Source: Chrysemys picta bellii (Eukaryota; Chordata; Testudines; Emydidae). Taken from it: a stretch of 64,000 nt of DNA. Below the pieces are notes generated by a model that made no database searches, had not been told where the DNA came from, and saw only the letters and a program-made list of their open reading frames with translations. A program made the translations under genes and the position numbers. This document shows positions 34,095 to 46,330 of this stretch, piece after piece (the first letter of the stretch is position 1; each line of letters starts with the position of its first letter). The DNA lies in contig NC_088801.1 of NCBI RefSeq assembly GCF_011386835.1, forward strand, positions 20,012,824 through 20,076,823, read 5' to 3'.

Positions 34095-34690
34095 GTTCAT
34101 GACATGGAAACTGTATGTTGGCACCAATCCATTTTCATTTGTTCAGGATTTTATATACCTATATAAGAATCACCCTTTAATCGCCTGTTCCTTAGCTATA
34201 GAGGACAAATATGACCAATCTTTCTTCATAAATCATATTCTTTTTACTAAATCATTTTGGATTGCCCTCTGCTGCACCTTTTCAATGTCTTTCTATAGAA
34301 AGGTGGCTAAAACTGAGCATAGTATGATTTAATGAGGCCAGTAGCATGCCAGAATAATTTCTGCAGGTGACACTTAGAGATATATTTCAGAAACTTGTTT
34401 GCTCTTTTTTCATTATTATTGGTGTTACCAGAAAATAGTGCTAATGGTTTACTCTATTATCTACAGTCCCTTCCTGGTCTCTTTCTCATATGAATGTGTT
34501 GTGTTTCTATATTCACTGTAATCTTTATATTTATTATTTGGTAATTGGCTACATTATTTCACATTATGCTGTACTGAATTTTATGACTCAGTTATTCACC
34601 CAAGGGCCAATGTATTTGTAAATATTACTTCCGTAGCCATTTTTACTCATTCCAGGTAATAACACTATCATCAGTGCTTAAATCTTTAAT
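34095..34690 (-). mobile_element. decayed CR1-like LINE, antisense
   Basis: GATTGCCCTCTGCTGCACCTTTTCAATGTC, then GGTGGCTAAAACTGAGCATAGTATG and AATGAGGCCAGTAGCATG correspond in reverse to the CR1 region encoding the C-terminal reverse transcriptase (sense form near 17375-17470). It is very diverged; the limits are approximate. Confidence 0.5.
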
Positions 34691-34756
34691 GTATTCCACC
34701 CTGAAAAACACCTTTGTGCAATATGAGTGCTTGGAGTTAAATGGGCCAGTTGCTAC

Positions 34757-35605
34757 TTTTTGGGGAGGGGGACCAGGTGTCCAGTTTTCAACCGGCACAC
34801 CCGGTCAAAAAGGGATCCTGGTGGCTCTGGTCAGCACCGCTGACCGGGCTGTTGACTGTCTGGTTGGCGGCACCACGCAGCAGAGCTGGTAGGCTCCCTG
34901 CTAGCCTCTGCGCCACGTGGCTCCTGAGAAGCAGCCAGGGGGCTCTTCACGCTGCCCCCACCCCAAGCACCTCTCCTGCAGCTCCCATTGGCTGTGAACC
35001 ACAGTCATCCAGAGCCTGCACCCCTTACCCTCCCACACCCCAACCGCCTGCCCCAGCCCTGATCCTCCTCCTGGCCTCTGAACCCCTCGATCCCAGCCCA
35101 GAGCACCCTCCTGCACCCCAAACCCCTCATCCCCAGCCCCACCCCAGAGTCTGCACCCCCAGCCAGAGCCCTCAGTTCACCTACTCTCCGCCTGGAGGCC
35201 CCCTTCTGTTTGCCACTTCCCCCTTGGCCTCAGCCCAGGCATGCTGCTCCTCTTCCCAGAAGGGTGCTGGGGCTTCGGCTGGGGCTAGAGCAGCTGGACT
35301 TCAGCCGGGACTGGAGCGGCTGCGACCACCCAGTGCCCCAGGGCTGGGAGCACCGCGGGGCTTGGGCACTGGGGCCACCCGCCTGGTGCTCGGACCTGTG
35401 CTTGACAGAGTGGGAGGCACTGGGGCTGGAGGTGCTCGGAAAGGGCGATTGGACCTGGGGTGGTGGGGCGGCGGCTGCAGGGAGGAGGCACGAGCTCAGG
35501 GCTCCAGCAGGGGAGGGTCATCAGTGCCTCTGGGGCAGGGCAGGGCCAGAGGCTAGCCTCCCCCAACGGGCGACTCACACGTCACCCATGGAGGGCTCCA
35601 CAGGA
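34757..35605. mobile_element. long GC-rich non-autonomous element
   Basis: It starts GACCAGGTGTCCAGTTTTCAACCGG with a short hairpin partner ACCCGGTCAAAAAGGGAT, then runs into C-rich sequence (CCAGCCC, CTGCACCCC words) and a G-rich second half. I recognise the start as a turtle interspersed repeat. The 271-codon and 142-codon frames here come from the stop-poor GC-rich composition, not from a gene. Confidence 0.6.
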
Positions 35606-35689
35606 CTCTGTGCTTGTTCCCCTTCTCTTCTCCCCTAAACAATATTTCTGGGTAATCTCATCTGCAAACACAAATTCAACTTCCAGACC

Positions 35690-35935
35690 GGTATCCTATC
35701 CAAACTATAATCTCTGCCTGTCTGTCCGACATCTCCTCATGGATGTCGAGCTGTCAGCTCAAGCTAAACATGGCAAACACAGAGGTCCTAATCTTCCCCC
35801 CAAAATCTTCTCTGCCACCTCCTTCATCAATCACCATGGACAACACATCATCCCACCTGTCACTCAGGTCTGTAACCCATATGTCATCTTTGACTCATAC
35901 CTCTCTCTAGGTCCTCGCACCCAGGCTATGTCTAA
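35690..35935 (+). mobile_element. L2-type LINE reverse-transcriptase fragment
   Basis: From 35719 one frame reads CLSDISSWMSSCQLKLNMAN followed by TEVLIFPPK, the conserved block just after the YADD region in L2-clade reverse transcriptases. The next part continues in another frame, so the copy is frameshifted. It stops where a TIR element begins (35933), which suggests that insertion or deletion cut it. Confidence 0.8.
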
Positions 35936-36240
35936 GGGCACGTCTACACGAGAGCACTAAGTCAACCTATGTTAGGTCAACTTACAGCCACCTCAGTAAT
36001 TACTGCAGTGGCTGATATCCCCTGCTGTCGGTAGTGAGCGTCCTCACCAAGAGCGCTTCCACTGACTGAAGAGGGGCAGTTGGGGGTGCGAGGGCTGAGG
36101 GCTCCCAGCTGGGAGCCTCCAGTTGGCCCTCAGAGCTCCCTGTAAACATCCGCAAAGATACCTCATTCTTCTCCTGCAAAGCCCTTCTTAAAACTTTTTC
36201 CATGAAGCTGTCATAGGAAGACTCCTGTGGCTGTATGGAG
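35933..36240. mobile_element. TIR element, left part
   Basis: TAAGGGCACGTCTACACGAGAGC is a TCTACAC-class end, followed by an interior with CTCACCAAGAGCGCTTCC. No inverted right end was found; it appears truncated. Confidence 0.5.
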
Positions 36241-37495
36241 CCCCACGGGAATCATAGGTGCCATGAACAAAGGATTAAATGAGGAGAGGGCAGTGGCCTT
36301 CCAGACCAGCTCAGGGAAAGTGATCTAGGTGAAGATCTTCTATGTGAGGCTGAGGGTGCAAAAAGAGTGGTGGGAGAAATGGATAAGTGAACTAGCACGA
36401 TGGGCAGAGAAGGGGGTCAGGGCAGTAAAAGACAAGAGTGGACAAGCTGTGTGGAGCATAGGTGTGATAGAACTAGAAGCATGACTGTGAGACTTAGTGA
36501 AGGGATCTGAGGGGAATGGAAGGTGACCTGGTTAAATTAATAGGCAAAGCAGATAATCTTAGCACCTTCTTTTTGAAGGGAATAGAAGGGTCATTGTGAG
36601 AGTCAGGAAGACCAAATAGGAGGAGGGAACCAAAGATAGGAAATAATGAAGGCCAGACCATGAGTTATAACTGTGTGGGTTGAAATGTTATGGAAGAAAA
36701 AGTGACAAGATTTGGACATAGCCTGGTTGTCTGAGTCATTTCTTCTATGCCTAGAATTTTCAAATTCCTGTTGAATAGTGCTGTTGTTTTCACAGCAGAA
36801 TAAACAGTGCCTCTATAAAGGCCAACTCATTTCACAAAGAGAAACACTACCCTTAATTCTGAATCTTCCCATTCTTCTTAGTGATGATCCTGTGAGGGGC
36901 TAAGCACCAAGTTTGAAGCACTGAGCATACTCCACTCCCACTGAATGAGATCTGGGATTACTCAGCAGCCCGTAGAAAGTATTCAGCGCCCTACAGGATT
37001 GGGTCTTTATTTCGTTCATTTTAGCCTGGAGCTAGGAAAAAAGTGCCAGATTGCTTTTTGTTTATGTAACTCTAGCAATTCAATTATTTTCCCTCAAATA
37101 ACTTTAAGCACTTCAGATGGCATCTTTACATTTTTCATTTTGATGCACCCACATTTTATAAGAGCAATGAAATGACAAATGGAAGGACACTTCCTTTTTA
37201 ATGAGGTGTTTATCACTGTGTTTATCCCTTTAAAACCTATTAGCTTTGCTACAGCTTATAAACCTATACTGAAAGTTGAAAGGAAGGCTCAGAATGAATG
37301 TATTTCAAAACTAGTAAGGGAAGTACAGCTGGCTGGTGTTTAAAAGAGAAGATATAGAGAGAGACTTATGTATACTATACATATGTATTAGCTAAAGATG
37401 ACATTTTAAATGGAATAAATTTGATGACTGTTACCATTTTTAAAGGACTCAAATCAAAACCAACAATTTAAAATGGCAACAGTTGGAGAACTGGA
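36241..37495. other. unclassified and unique sequence
   Basis: 36250-36700 is purine-rich and might be a decayed LINE 3' region (GAGGAGGGAACC, GATAATGAAGGCC-like words), without firm assignment. The rest is AT-rich unique DNA. Confidence 0.3.
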
Positions 37496-37499
37496 AACT

Positions 37500-37920
37500 G
37501 CTCGTCAATTGGAGTAAATCAGTACAACTCCATTGACTTCAATGGCGCTATGTTGATTTACACCTGCTGAGGATCTGGTCCTCAGATTCTTGTAATACCT
37601 GTTAGACTGCACAGACTAGGTCAGTCGTGGTTTAAAGACCCTTAAACAGGCTGCTCTTGGATTTGCTCTATTTTCTTAAGGAACATGTCCTACTTGACCA
37701 CACAATACAGTAGCAGCTTACGGTGTTTCTGAGAATAATGAAGATCTGGACAAGGCTGGTTGGCAGATGCTTTTATGCCATTCCTGTAAATACAAAAGAT
37801 CCATCAGTGACTTAACAAAACTAAAAGATAATCCAGATTCTCAACTACTATAAATCAGCACAGTTCTGCGGAAGTTAATGAAGCTACACAGGTTTACACT
37901 AGCTGAGGATCTGGTCTCTC
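37500..37920. mobile_element. two fragments of hairpin miniature repeat
   Basis: 37505-37585 (CTCCATTGACTTCAATGGCG, GATTTACACCTGCTGAGGATCTGG) and 37848-37920 (AATCAGCACAGTTCTGCGGAAG, TTTACACTAGCTGAGGATCTGG) are parallel copies about 340 bases apart. Confidence 0.65.
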
Positions 37921-38069
37921 ATATTAAAATGTAGGAATTACTTTACAGGAATCAAGTCCAGTCACTTGTTTCAATTCTGATCCATTTCTCATTACAATAT
38001 TTTAGCAGAGCTATTGTAGAGGACCCTTATGATTCATTTTGCCTTTGTGGGATTCATTGCAGGAAAATG

Positions 38070-38150
38070 ACATCGAAGATCCTGCTCCCTCTATGCCTGT
38101 AGAAGTCAACGGCAAAACTCCCATTAACTTCAAAAAGAGAAGGATCAGCC
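38070..38150. mobile_element. hairpin miniature repeat fragment
   Basis: GAAGTCAACGGCAAAACTCCCATTAACTTC sits between AAGATCCTGCTCC and GGATCAGCCCC, the layout of the hairpin family. Confidence 0.6.
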
Positions 38151-38254
38151 CCAGACTTTGTTGCAGAGCATTGTGCTCTCCTTTTACCTCCTCCTTTTTT
38201 CTCTTCAGCCTTCCCCCCTTTTTCCCTTTCTAATGAAATGATCAGCACATTTTT

Positions 38255-38350
38255 ATACTGTAAATATTTTGGGCCAGGGACTGTCATTGTCTATAAGTTT
38301 GTACAGCGCCAAGCACAAAGGGACTCCATAACCCAGATGGGTGACTTCTG
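38255..38350 (+). mobile_element. L2/CR1-lineage LINE tail
   Basis: TGTAAATATTTTGGGCCAGGGACTGTC, then TTGTACAGCGCCAAGCACAAAGGGAC. Same tail family as 21930. Confidence 0.72.
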
Positions 38351-38509
38351 GTAAGCTTTTAGCATGCGTATAGGAACCTTTATTGTTTTTAATGTTTTCT
38401 CTCTAATGATTAAGAATGAATGTGCTTGGTTATAAGGTACCTTGTAACTGCTGGCAATCACATTGTTCATAGCCTTGGAAGAGAAAGCAAAGTGCAGACG
38501 CTAGTCTGT

Positions 38510-38672
38510 TTGACTTGCTGCAGGTATCGCAGGGCACACAGGGAAGTGTGCAGCCTCAAAAGACCCTGGTCAGGCCGGACAGGTCTCTGCCCAAGAGAGG
38601 TGACGGTTGGGGACCCGGGAATCGAAGGTGGGTGCCCTTGGTGGACCAGGTGCAGTTGCTGGAAACTGGGAC
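38510..38672. mobile_element. GC-rich unclassified insert
   Basis: A block with CGCAGGGCACACAGGGAAG, GACGGTTGGGGACCC and GGTGGACCAGGTGCAGTTGC contrasts with AT-rich flanks. I suspect a dispersed turtle repeat but cannot name it. Confidence 0.35.
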
Positions 38673-38702
38673 ATAAATAATAATTAATAATAATAATATT
38701 AG
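38673..38702. repeat. AAT-rich microsatellite
   Basis: ATAAATAATAATTAATAATAATAAT directly follows the GC-rich insert. Confidence 0.85.
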
Positions 38703-41200
38703 AGGCTTTTATTGTGCCTTAAGTCATAGACGCAGTAGGGAGTGACCCTGATGACAGCAACTACTTGGTTTGAGGCAGGCCCAAGGCTTCTAGGAGTGCT
38801 GGTGAACAAACACCCCAAGGACCATTGCTACATCTTTTAATAAGAGGCAGCATGCCCTCCTCCCATGCTGGCTTCTGTCTGCCAGCCAGTATGGCAGGCG
38901 AGTGAGGTCATCCTCTCCGGGGAATCTAGGGCCCCTGGCTCTAGATCCCTTTAGTCCTTGCATAGCCGGAGCATATGGACAGGACAAGCTATGAACAAAG
39001 AGCAATGAGGTCCCCGGTGAACTCTTTCCCCTCCCACACCTTAGTGCACACTTGTGGAGCCAGCCATAATCTGGCCCTATTCATAGGCAGAACATTCTTT
39101 AACTGCCGATTATTACAATGGTTTGATAGGCAATGAACTTCAAAACTGGCTCATTTGTGCAGTGGTATTAGGACCCACACCTCCTGCAGGTATCTACCGC
39201 TACCAGGCATCCCAATGTGCACATTTGGTATAGGTAGGACATCCAATCTATTATCTAAAGGAAAAGGACACACACACACCCCTATTCAAAGAGAAGAATG
39301 TCTGTCTGTCTATGTGCTTCAACTTAATATTTCATAAGCCCTGTTTAACAATATGAATTAAAAGCATGCTCCCCTCCCCAATGTGCATCTGGGTTAAATG
39401 TGGGTATCAGAGCCCAGCCTGACTAGCTGTGGTCCCATGCATCCTGGAGGGAGGAATCTACTTCTGCACCCCTGGTTATGGACTAGTAGCAGAGCTACTC
39501 TGTAGCCTGTCCTGTAGCCTATGGGATCCTGTAGACTGTATCTCTGGAACCGTGCCAGCTCCTTCCCTCCCTCCAAAGAGCTGGTAAATCCACATAGATG
39601 TGGATCCATTGGTCCTGCCCCAACCCATGGGCTTCCATCTCCTCCCCCAGAGCATACAAAATGATTCCCTGCAGAGCTTTACAGAGGTGCAGATAGCGTA
39701 CACTCGCCATGCGGGCTCCCAGTGTATGTACTCAAATCTTACCTAAGAACCAGCAGATTAGTTTGTAAGCCCCTTCCTAAAATAGTGGTAATGAGTCACC
39801 AGAAAACAACATTATTTCAGATCATTGTTATGTCTTTCCGCATATATTTTCAAGTATCTGGTACCAGATTTTAGCTGTTGATTAGAAAATCTGAGAGTGG
39901 GGAGCCTAAAAACACTCACTTATTCTCCACTCCTTATAGATACTGTACCTTTAACAGGTGTTATTAAAGAATCTGGCATATGCTTTAGTATATTTTCTGG
40001 TTTCATGATTAGCTGATACAAAACTGAAGTGTAATCTGTACAAATGTAATCAAGTGAGGATTCATTTTTTGATTAGCCATTGAAATGATCTGAAGCATAA
40101 TCAGATACGTGGCTAGTTTCTCAGCCTCTAATATGGAATCTTTATTTCCAGTAGCTGGCCCTAATCTGTTCACAAATAGGAAGTCTGAGTTAAGTACATG
40201 TGAGGGACCCTCTGAATCATCTTTAAGAGTCAAAATGGACAATAAAAAGGAATGTTTTGGTGTGAAACTTCTACTTTACGTAATACTCCTTCACATGCAA
40301 AGAGAGAGTTTTCAAAGTCATTTTGGATTTGATAGCAATGTGACAACATTAGATGTGGAATTTATAGCATGTGAGAGAGATTTTATTGGGTCAAATGTCC
40401 TGCGCAGGTTTAGCTGCAAAACCAGGGTCTGCAATACTGCGCGGATAATGGCAGTCTCCTTCTAAGCGATTTTGATTGGGGCCAGAACTATCTAATATCA
40501 AGATTACCCCTGTCTACTCCAACTGATATGCCAACTCTTGGAGGCAAATCATCTGACCCGCATTCAGTCCACGTTGCTGGGCCAGGTAGATGTGCAGGGT
40601 GTTGGAGGGAGCGGTAGAAGACTACACTCTCCAGGCCAGAGAGAAGCTATTCTAGCCCAATGGGTGCAGTAAACACTGCAGCCCCAGCAGGGGTGAGAGG
40701 ACAAGAAGCCCCACACAACAAAGGATACTTGCCACTGACCTTCCCTTGCCCTGCCATTCATAATGCTGTCTATAGTGGCTCAGCTGTCAAGGGAGCCTGC
40801 ATGGCTTCAGAGGCAAGGGCCAGATTTGCACACGTGAGTTTTTATCTAATCTCTGTGCAAATGTTTCCTAGGATGGTATCGCAGTGATCTCTCTTGGGCT
40901 GCCTCTCCACTACCAGTCTTCATACCCAAACCTCACCACTGGTGCTGTTCCGCCAGTAGTAACATTGCTGGAAGCTGTAGTGCAGACAGGGCTCCCATGG
41001 TTTTATTTAACCCTCCTGAGAGATACTTGGGTGAACAATAGGTTATAACTGCAAAACACAATCTGATTTCTTTTAATTCGGAGGCATTTCTCTATTTGTC
41101 TATATATAGAGAAAAAATAATTGCACTACTGAAATTATTGTATGTAGTAGGGTAGTTTCTAAAGGCCTCATTGTGTGAATTACTGTACACATGTAAGAAC
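38703..41200. other. mostly unique sequence
   Basis: No host gene established. Open frames at 39394-39710 (three overlapping minus frames), 40109-40465 (118 codons) and 40564-40887 have no recognisable product or convincing splice context. A short CA run lies near 39269. Confidence 0.4.
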
Positions 41201-41204
41201 TACA

Positions 41205-41600
41205 GCTGGTTTTAAAATATCCATCGAAAAATGCAGTTTTGTCAACATCAAAATGTTTCACAGAAACTTGTAGATTGTGATTAAACTTTTTGATAGGAAA
41301 AACTCAAAACGTTTCATTTTGACAATGTCAAAACATTTCATTTAGATTTAACCGTCATATTAAAATTAATAATTTATGTTTATATAGTTAGTGTATGTTT
41401 ATTTTTTAATATAATATAAAAGTCCAAACAAAATGTGTTGACACTATCAAAATGAAATAGTCCCAAATCAAATTTGTCAGAATGTTTGTTTTGTGCAAAA
41501 TTTCATTCTGATTCAGAACAAAAAAATCTTTAAAAAATCTTTTGAAATGTTGGAATTTCCCATGAAACAGAATTTCTAGTTCCCAGCCAGCTCTAGTAAT
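41205..41600. mobile_element. AT-rich palindromic miniature element
   Basis: The left end ACAGCTGGTTTTAAAAT and the right end TCTAGTTCCCAGCCAGCTCT are roughly inverted. The interior is full of CAAAATGTTTCA / TGAAACATTTTG pairs. Related fragments lie at 8490, 19575 and 22310. Confidence 0.6.
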
Positions 41601-42930
41601 AGCAGAAACAGTCCCTGATTCAAAGCCTTTTTGATCTTAACTCAGGACAAGAGACATCAAGTAGATACAAACAGGGAGAAGGGAAGGTTTAATATGGCAC
41701 TGCCCACCAATACAGCATAACAACTGACTAGCCATTGTCAAGTGTCCAGATATGAATTAATAGATAATTAAATGTCTAGTTAATGTCTTCTATCCAGCTG
41801 TTACTTTTCTTTTCCACAATATTTCGTATATTCACCTATCCTTTAAAAAACAAACAAACATTGAAAGTGTATAATGACCTCCATTTCAACATATGTTTAT
41901 ATGTTAAATCTCCTTTCCACAATAATTTACAGCAAGTAGGGTTTGTGTATCTGATTAAAACCACTGAGACTGAAAATTTACTACACAGACATATGAAATG
42001 ACTGCATTTTTAGCATTGCTGCAGGATCTGAGTATGATTTTTTTTAATACTAAGTATCTTAAGTAGTTCAGAGTTAATCCTGTTTGCTGCAGTATATTAT
42101 CCTTAAAATTCTTCAAAATCACTGGCTAAAATTACCATATCATTCTGATACATAAAACAATTTCTCTTTGCAGTTCTTCTAAAACAGCCTCCAACAATCA
42201 AGGATAGTAGTTGAGGCATTTTATAAGCCACACATTATCACCTTAAATTAAAACATTGCTGATTGGTGACAAAAACAATTCTTGCTTTTCTGATTTCTGA
42301 CACATCTTCTCATCAATAGCTGCTGTTTAAATCTCAAGTAAAGACAAAATGCTATTACAGTATTGCAAATATGTCCTGAACTTAGAAGGGAAAAAATCCA
42401 CTTGGAGTTTCAGGTTCAGATTTGTAAAACTGAAAATACCCTTGTATACTTCTAAACACTGTTCTATTTTTTTAAGTCTGGATGTATGAATACAAATTAT
42501 TTAGAAAAACAAAAATGTTAACTAAATGTAAATAAACTTAACCCCTGAAATCAAGTGTTAAGCTTAATCAACAATTACCTACGGATAAAGTTCCCCTATG
42601 CCCTGAAAGCCAATTGAATCGAAAAGGGAAGCAAATTCAGCTTTGAACACACAGCCTCCAACCCCAGAAATTCAAATTTAGTCACTGAACGCAAGAGTGT
42701 ACCACCTGATTTCAGCTGTCACTCGGGGTGTAAAGAGAGAGGCAGTTTCTCAGCCTCCAATGATGAAAAATCCTGGGCACAATAAGTGCTGAGTATCATA
42801 CTAACTGTCAAATACATTGTAATTGTAATTTCAGAGGATGAGGCAATACTGTATATAATGAGCACACAGCTAGACCAGGGAAGAGGGACTGGGAAAAACT
42901 GCTTCTAGGCCTGGCCCCATGGAGGACCAC
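41601..42930. other. AT-rich unique sequence
   Basis: No gene or confident repeat seen. Confidence 0.4.
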
Positions 42931-42934
42931 ATTT

Positions 42935-43095
42935 AGTTCTAGCATAAGCAAGAGCAACTCCGCTGATTTCACCAGGACTGAAATTTGTGCTAAGGGCTTT
43001 GCTTCAAATGAAGCTTTTAAAATGGGCCAAATTCATCCTGGTGTAAGTCTGCTGATTTAGATGGAGTTTCCACAGGGATGAATCTGGCACTTGAT
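42935..43095. mobile_element. two hairpin miniature repeat fragments
   Basis: TTAGTTCTAGCATAAGCAAGAGCAACTCC (42935) and GGGCCAAATTCATCCTGGTGTAAG ... GGGATGAATCTGGC (43024-43090) fit the GGCCAAATTC-ended family. Confidence 0.6.
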
Positions 43096-44784
43096 TTAAG
43101 TTAAATATGATTCCAACTACGCAACTCTCTAATAAGATTTTTACCAGCCAGGATGGCCGGAGCCAACCCATGCTGGAACCATGACCAAAACCTATGGCAG
43201 TGTGGCAAGGAGGGGTGCGGGACAACTAGTTTTCCTCCCCAAAGCTAATTATATAAAACACTAAATTAGTGCTTAATCCTGCCAGTAGAAATTGACCAAA
43301 CAATTTTAGAAGCTGATTTAGCTGGAAGCATGGTTAAGGCAGTTTACATGAAGCATATTGAAAAAGAAGGAGAGTACACACTGTCTCTCCAGTATTGACC
43401 AACAACCTCAAGGACATGGCTGGTAGAAAGGCATGACACTCACTCTGATATCACACTCTGTCACATGGTATGGTACCTCTAATCTCTCGCCACCCCTGCA
43501 AAACATAATATGGAGTTCTATATGAACTATGAAATTGCAGGGCTTAAGGACCCAATCCAATGTTCACTGAAGTCAATGGGAGTCATGAGCTATATTGCTC
43601 ATACCATTTTTGGCATCACAGACATGATTCTGCAACAGCCATAAGCACTCTCCAGTCATTTACCTTCAAAGGGGTCGAGGTCACTTGGCTACTCTCAGGA
43701 TCACAGCACGAGAGCATTTGGGAGATCTTTAGGAAATGAAAGACCATATTCTCTCCCACAAAATGTATTAAAGCTCATCTACATTTATGGGGAAAGTGCA
43801 AGCTACATAAAGATACTAAATGCATAGATACTAACAAACAGAAGTAGAAGAAAGGAAAGGAAGGAAAGAAAAATCTGGCAGTAAAGATAAAAAAAAGAAA
43901 AATTGAATCAATGACAGTTGAAAAGAAAAAAACAATAAAATAGAACTCCCACTCCACTTTGCTTTGCAGTCCAATAGCTTGGAACCAGAATGGCTCATGA
44001 GACGCCTACAATACAAACAAAGGAACCCTCGGGGCACCACGTACATTTATAATCTCAGAAATAAAATAATAGAGAAAACTGAAAAATATAAATTGGAAGA
44101 AATTCTAACAGGAAAATGTTTCCTATCAAGTATTATTTCCTTCTAAAATGTATACCAGGATAGATATGTATTTGGAAAAAGATCTTGGGATCTTCTCAAC
44201 AGAACAGCCTTCATCATCACTGCATTCAACATGACATTGTAAGTTGCAACCAATTCTCACAGGCTTCAGTAAAAGTGGACATTAATTGGAAAGGTCAGTG
44301 AACAGTGGAGGACTCTGAGTAAGACTGATTTCCATATACAAAATAATCCTTAAAGGACTCATTGGAAACAATGGTGCAATGTAAGCCTTTCAGAAAGCTC
44401 ACTATACGGCAAGGCATCTCTAGGGTATTCATGTACAATGCTAAGCAGCCATTACTAGGTTGAGCTTTAAAACAAAGCGAAATACAGCAGAACCATTCTA
44501 AAGCCTCCTCATGGCTTCCTGGTAATAATCAGGAGTAAGAGGGCAGTGGAAAAGCTTAAGGGGCCAAATCTTATAGTCATTACTGCTGGAGTTGGCCCAA
44601 AATGAATAAAACTATTTCCACTTACTTTTATTAATTTAACTCATTTTCAGCAACGTGCATGATCCCCAATGGAACAGTATGAGAATGCTCCAGAAGTGCC
44701 AGAGAACCTAGGGGACGCATGTATAGTTTGCATATTTTACTAGCACTTGACAATGGATGGTTGCATCCACCTGTTGTCTCATTT
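43096..44784. other. unique sequence with purine-rich tract
   Basis: 43838-43935 is strongly purine-rich (GGAAAGGAAGGAAAG and similar). 43970-44146 is an open frame after an acceptor-like TTTGCTTTGCAG, unrecognised. 43550-43590 has a small trace of the hairpin family (ACTGAAGTCAATGGGAG). Confidence 0.35.
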
Positions 44785-44882
44785 CAAACTTAGATTGTAT
44801 AAGCTCCTTGGGGCAGTGTTATGTGTTTGTATGGTGCTGGCCCCACGAGGCCCTGATCTGGGCCCCTAAGCTTTTCTATTCA
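44785..44882 (+). mobile_element. L2/CR1-lineage LINE tail
   Basis: TAGATTGTATAAGCTCCTTGGGGCAG, then GTGCTGGCCCCACGAGGCCC and GGGCCCCTAAGC. Diverged member of the tail family. Confidence 0.65.
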
Positions 44883-46224
44883 TACAGTAACACTCACTTA
44901 TGTGAATAATTGCTGAATGAATAAAACATCTTGAACAAAACCTTCTAATATGCCTAATATGCAGGGATATCTGCAACCTTTAGGATGATGCCCAACCATG
45001 AGGAGGGGAAATATACACATGGAAAAGTATATCCGGTTTGAAACAGAACTTGTCTTTTTGTTCATTTTTTAAGAGGGTTTTTTTTTATTATTTTAGTTCT
45101 TTAACTTCCTCTCTCTCAAGGAAATCCCCTTTAAACTCCAGGGCAGAGTAATGTTTGCAGGGGCTAGGAAAGATGAAAAATTCCACTATGGGAATGTCGA
45201 TTGCCACGTTTTCTTAATGGTACAACTCATATCCAACTCTTCCAGTATCATATATATCCTCTATGCAGTTCTTTGGAATTTAGCTTTTTAAAAGTAATGC
45301 CCACTATAAAATATTTTGAGTCATGTGCAAGGATTTTCCATGCAACCCTTGTAACAATGGAACATTCATTGATCTTTTAAAAGTATCCCAGTGCACAAGA
45401 ATTTACACTTAGAACCAAGGATCTAGAACCTACTTGCAGAAAGGAATTTTTTCTACAAAGCTGCATACGTTAATGGCAAACAGTGAAACCAATTATGACC
45501 AAATTTCCTATCTAATTAATGTCACTCATGATTTTTCATTTTCTTCCGATTAATGATTTCAGACCTATTGCCGCTTCAGTTACATTTAAATTAAAATTCA
45601 GGTGTACTTTTTGTACATTATGTAAATTCACTGTGCTCAGTTACAGATTTGTTTATCTGAGAACTTCTGAACAATTCTGTTGCAATCCCAAATAAGCTAT
45701 TAAATTGCAAATTCTAAAGGTAGAAAAATAATTTCCATTAAGTTGAATGCTGAAATTAGCAATTACTATATACTTAAATAGAAACCAGGAGGGAATGTGG
45801 TGGAAATGTCCCAGTTTTTTCCTTGGATGTGGAAACGTGTATGAATTTGAGGCTACCCAGAAAACTGATATTTATTTTAGAAAGTTGAATAATAGTAAGT
45901 GAGAAAGAGACTCACTGATGGACAGAACAGGTGACTTAAAAAAAATCTTTATAGAGAAGTCCAGACTTTTCAAACCTGAATTTGTATTATTATAATCCTA
46001 AATTCACAGTTAGGAACCCAAACAGAAATAGGCTGATTTGCAAAGATGCTGAGAATCTGCATAGCCCATGAGAGTTGGCATTTCTCAGCATTACTAAAAA
46101 TCAGGCCACTTCTATGGTTTGCATATCCAGGTTTGCAAAATTTGGATCACGGCCTACAATGCTCGCATATTTTATTCAACTTTGCTGTCCTTCTCATACA
46201 ACCCTATAACCTCCTTTAAACTTT
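44883..46224. other. AT-rich unique sequence
   Basis: No gene or confident repeat seen. Confidence 0.4.
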
Positions 46225-46330
46225 CCCTCTATAGTTTCCTAGGTTGAAATCTCCTTGGGCAGAAAATATCTGTTTTTGTATCTTCTACAATGAAAAGTAC
46301 ACTTTTGGTGTTTCAGAAATAAGCTCTATT
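46225..46330 (+). mobile_element. possible LINE tail fragment
   Basis: GGTTGAAATCTCCTTGGGCAGAAAATATC followed by TTTTTGTATCTTCTACAATG weakly follows the same tail as 21930. Confidence 0.35.

Noticed and set aside
34741..35556. 271-codon plus-strand open frame
   Set aside because: It lies wholly in a GC-rich repeat whose start I recognise. Its translation is a proline/alanine/serine-rich low-complexity string, and other frames are open over the same bases.
40109..40465. 118-codon plus-strand open frame
   Set aside because: The opposite strand is also open over part of it (40009-40242) and no family is recognisable. Kept out of the gene list for lack of support.
43838..43935. Purine-rich tract as a triplex or regulatory site
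   Set aside because: The tract is interrupted and no mirror symmetry of useful length is present; treated as simple purine-rich sequence.
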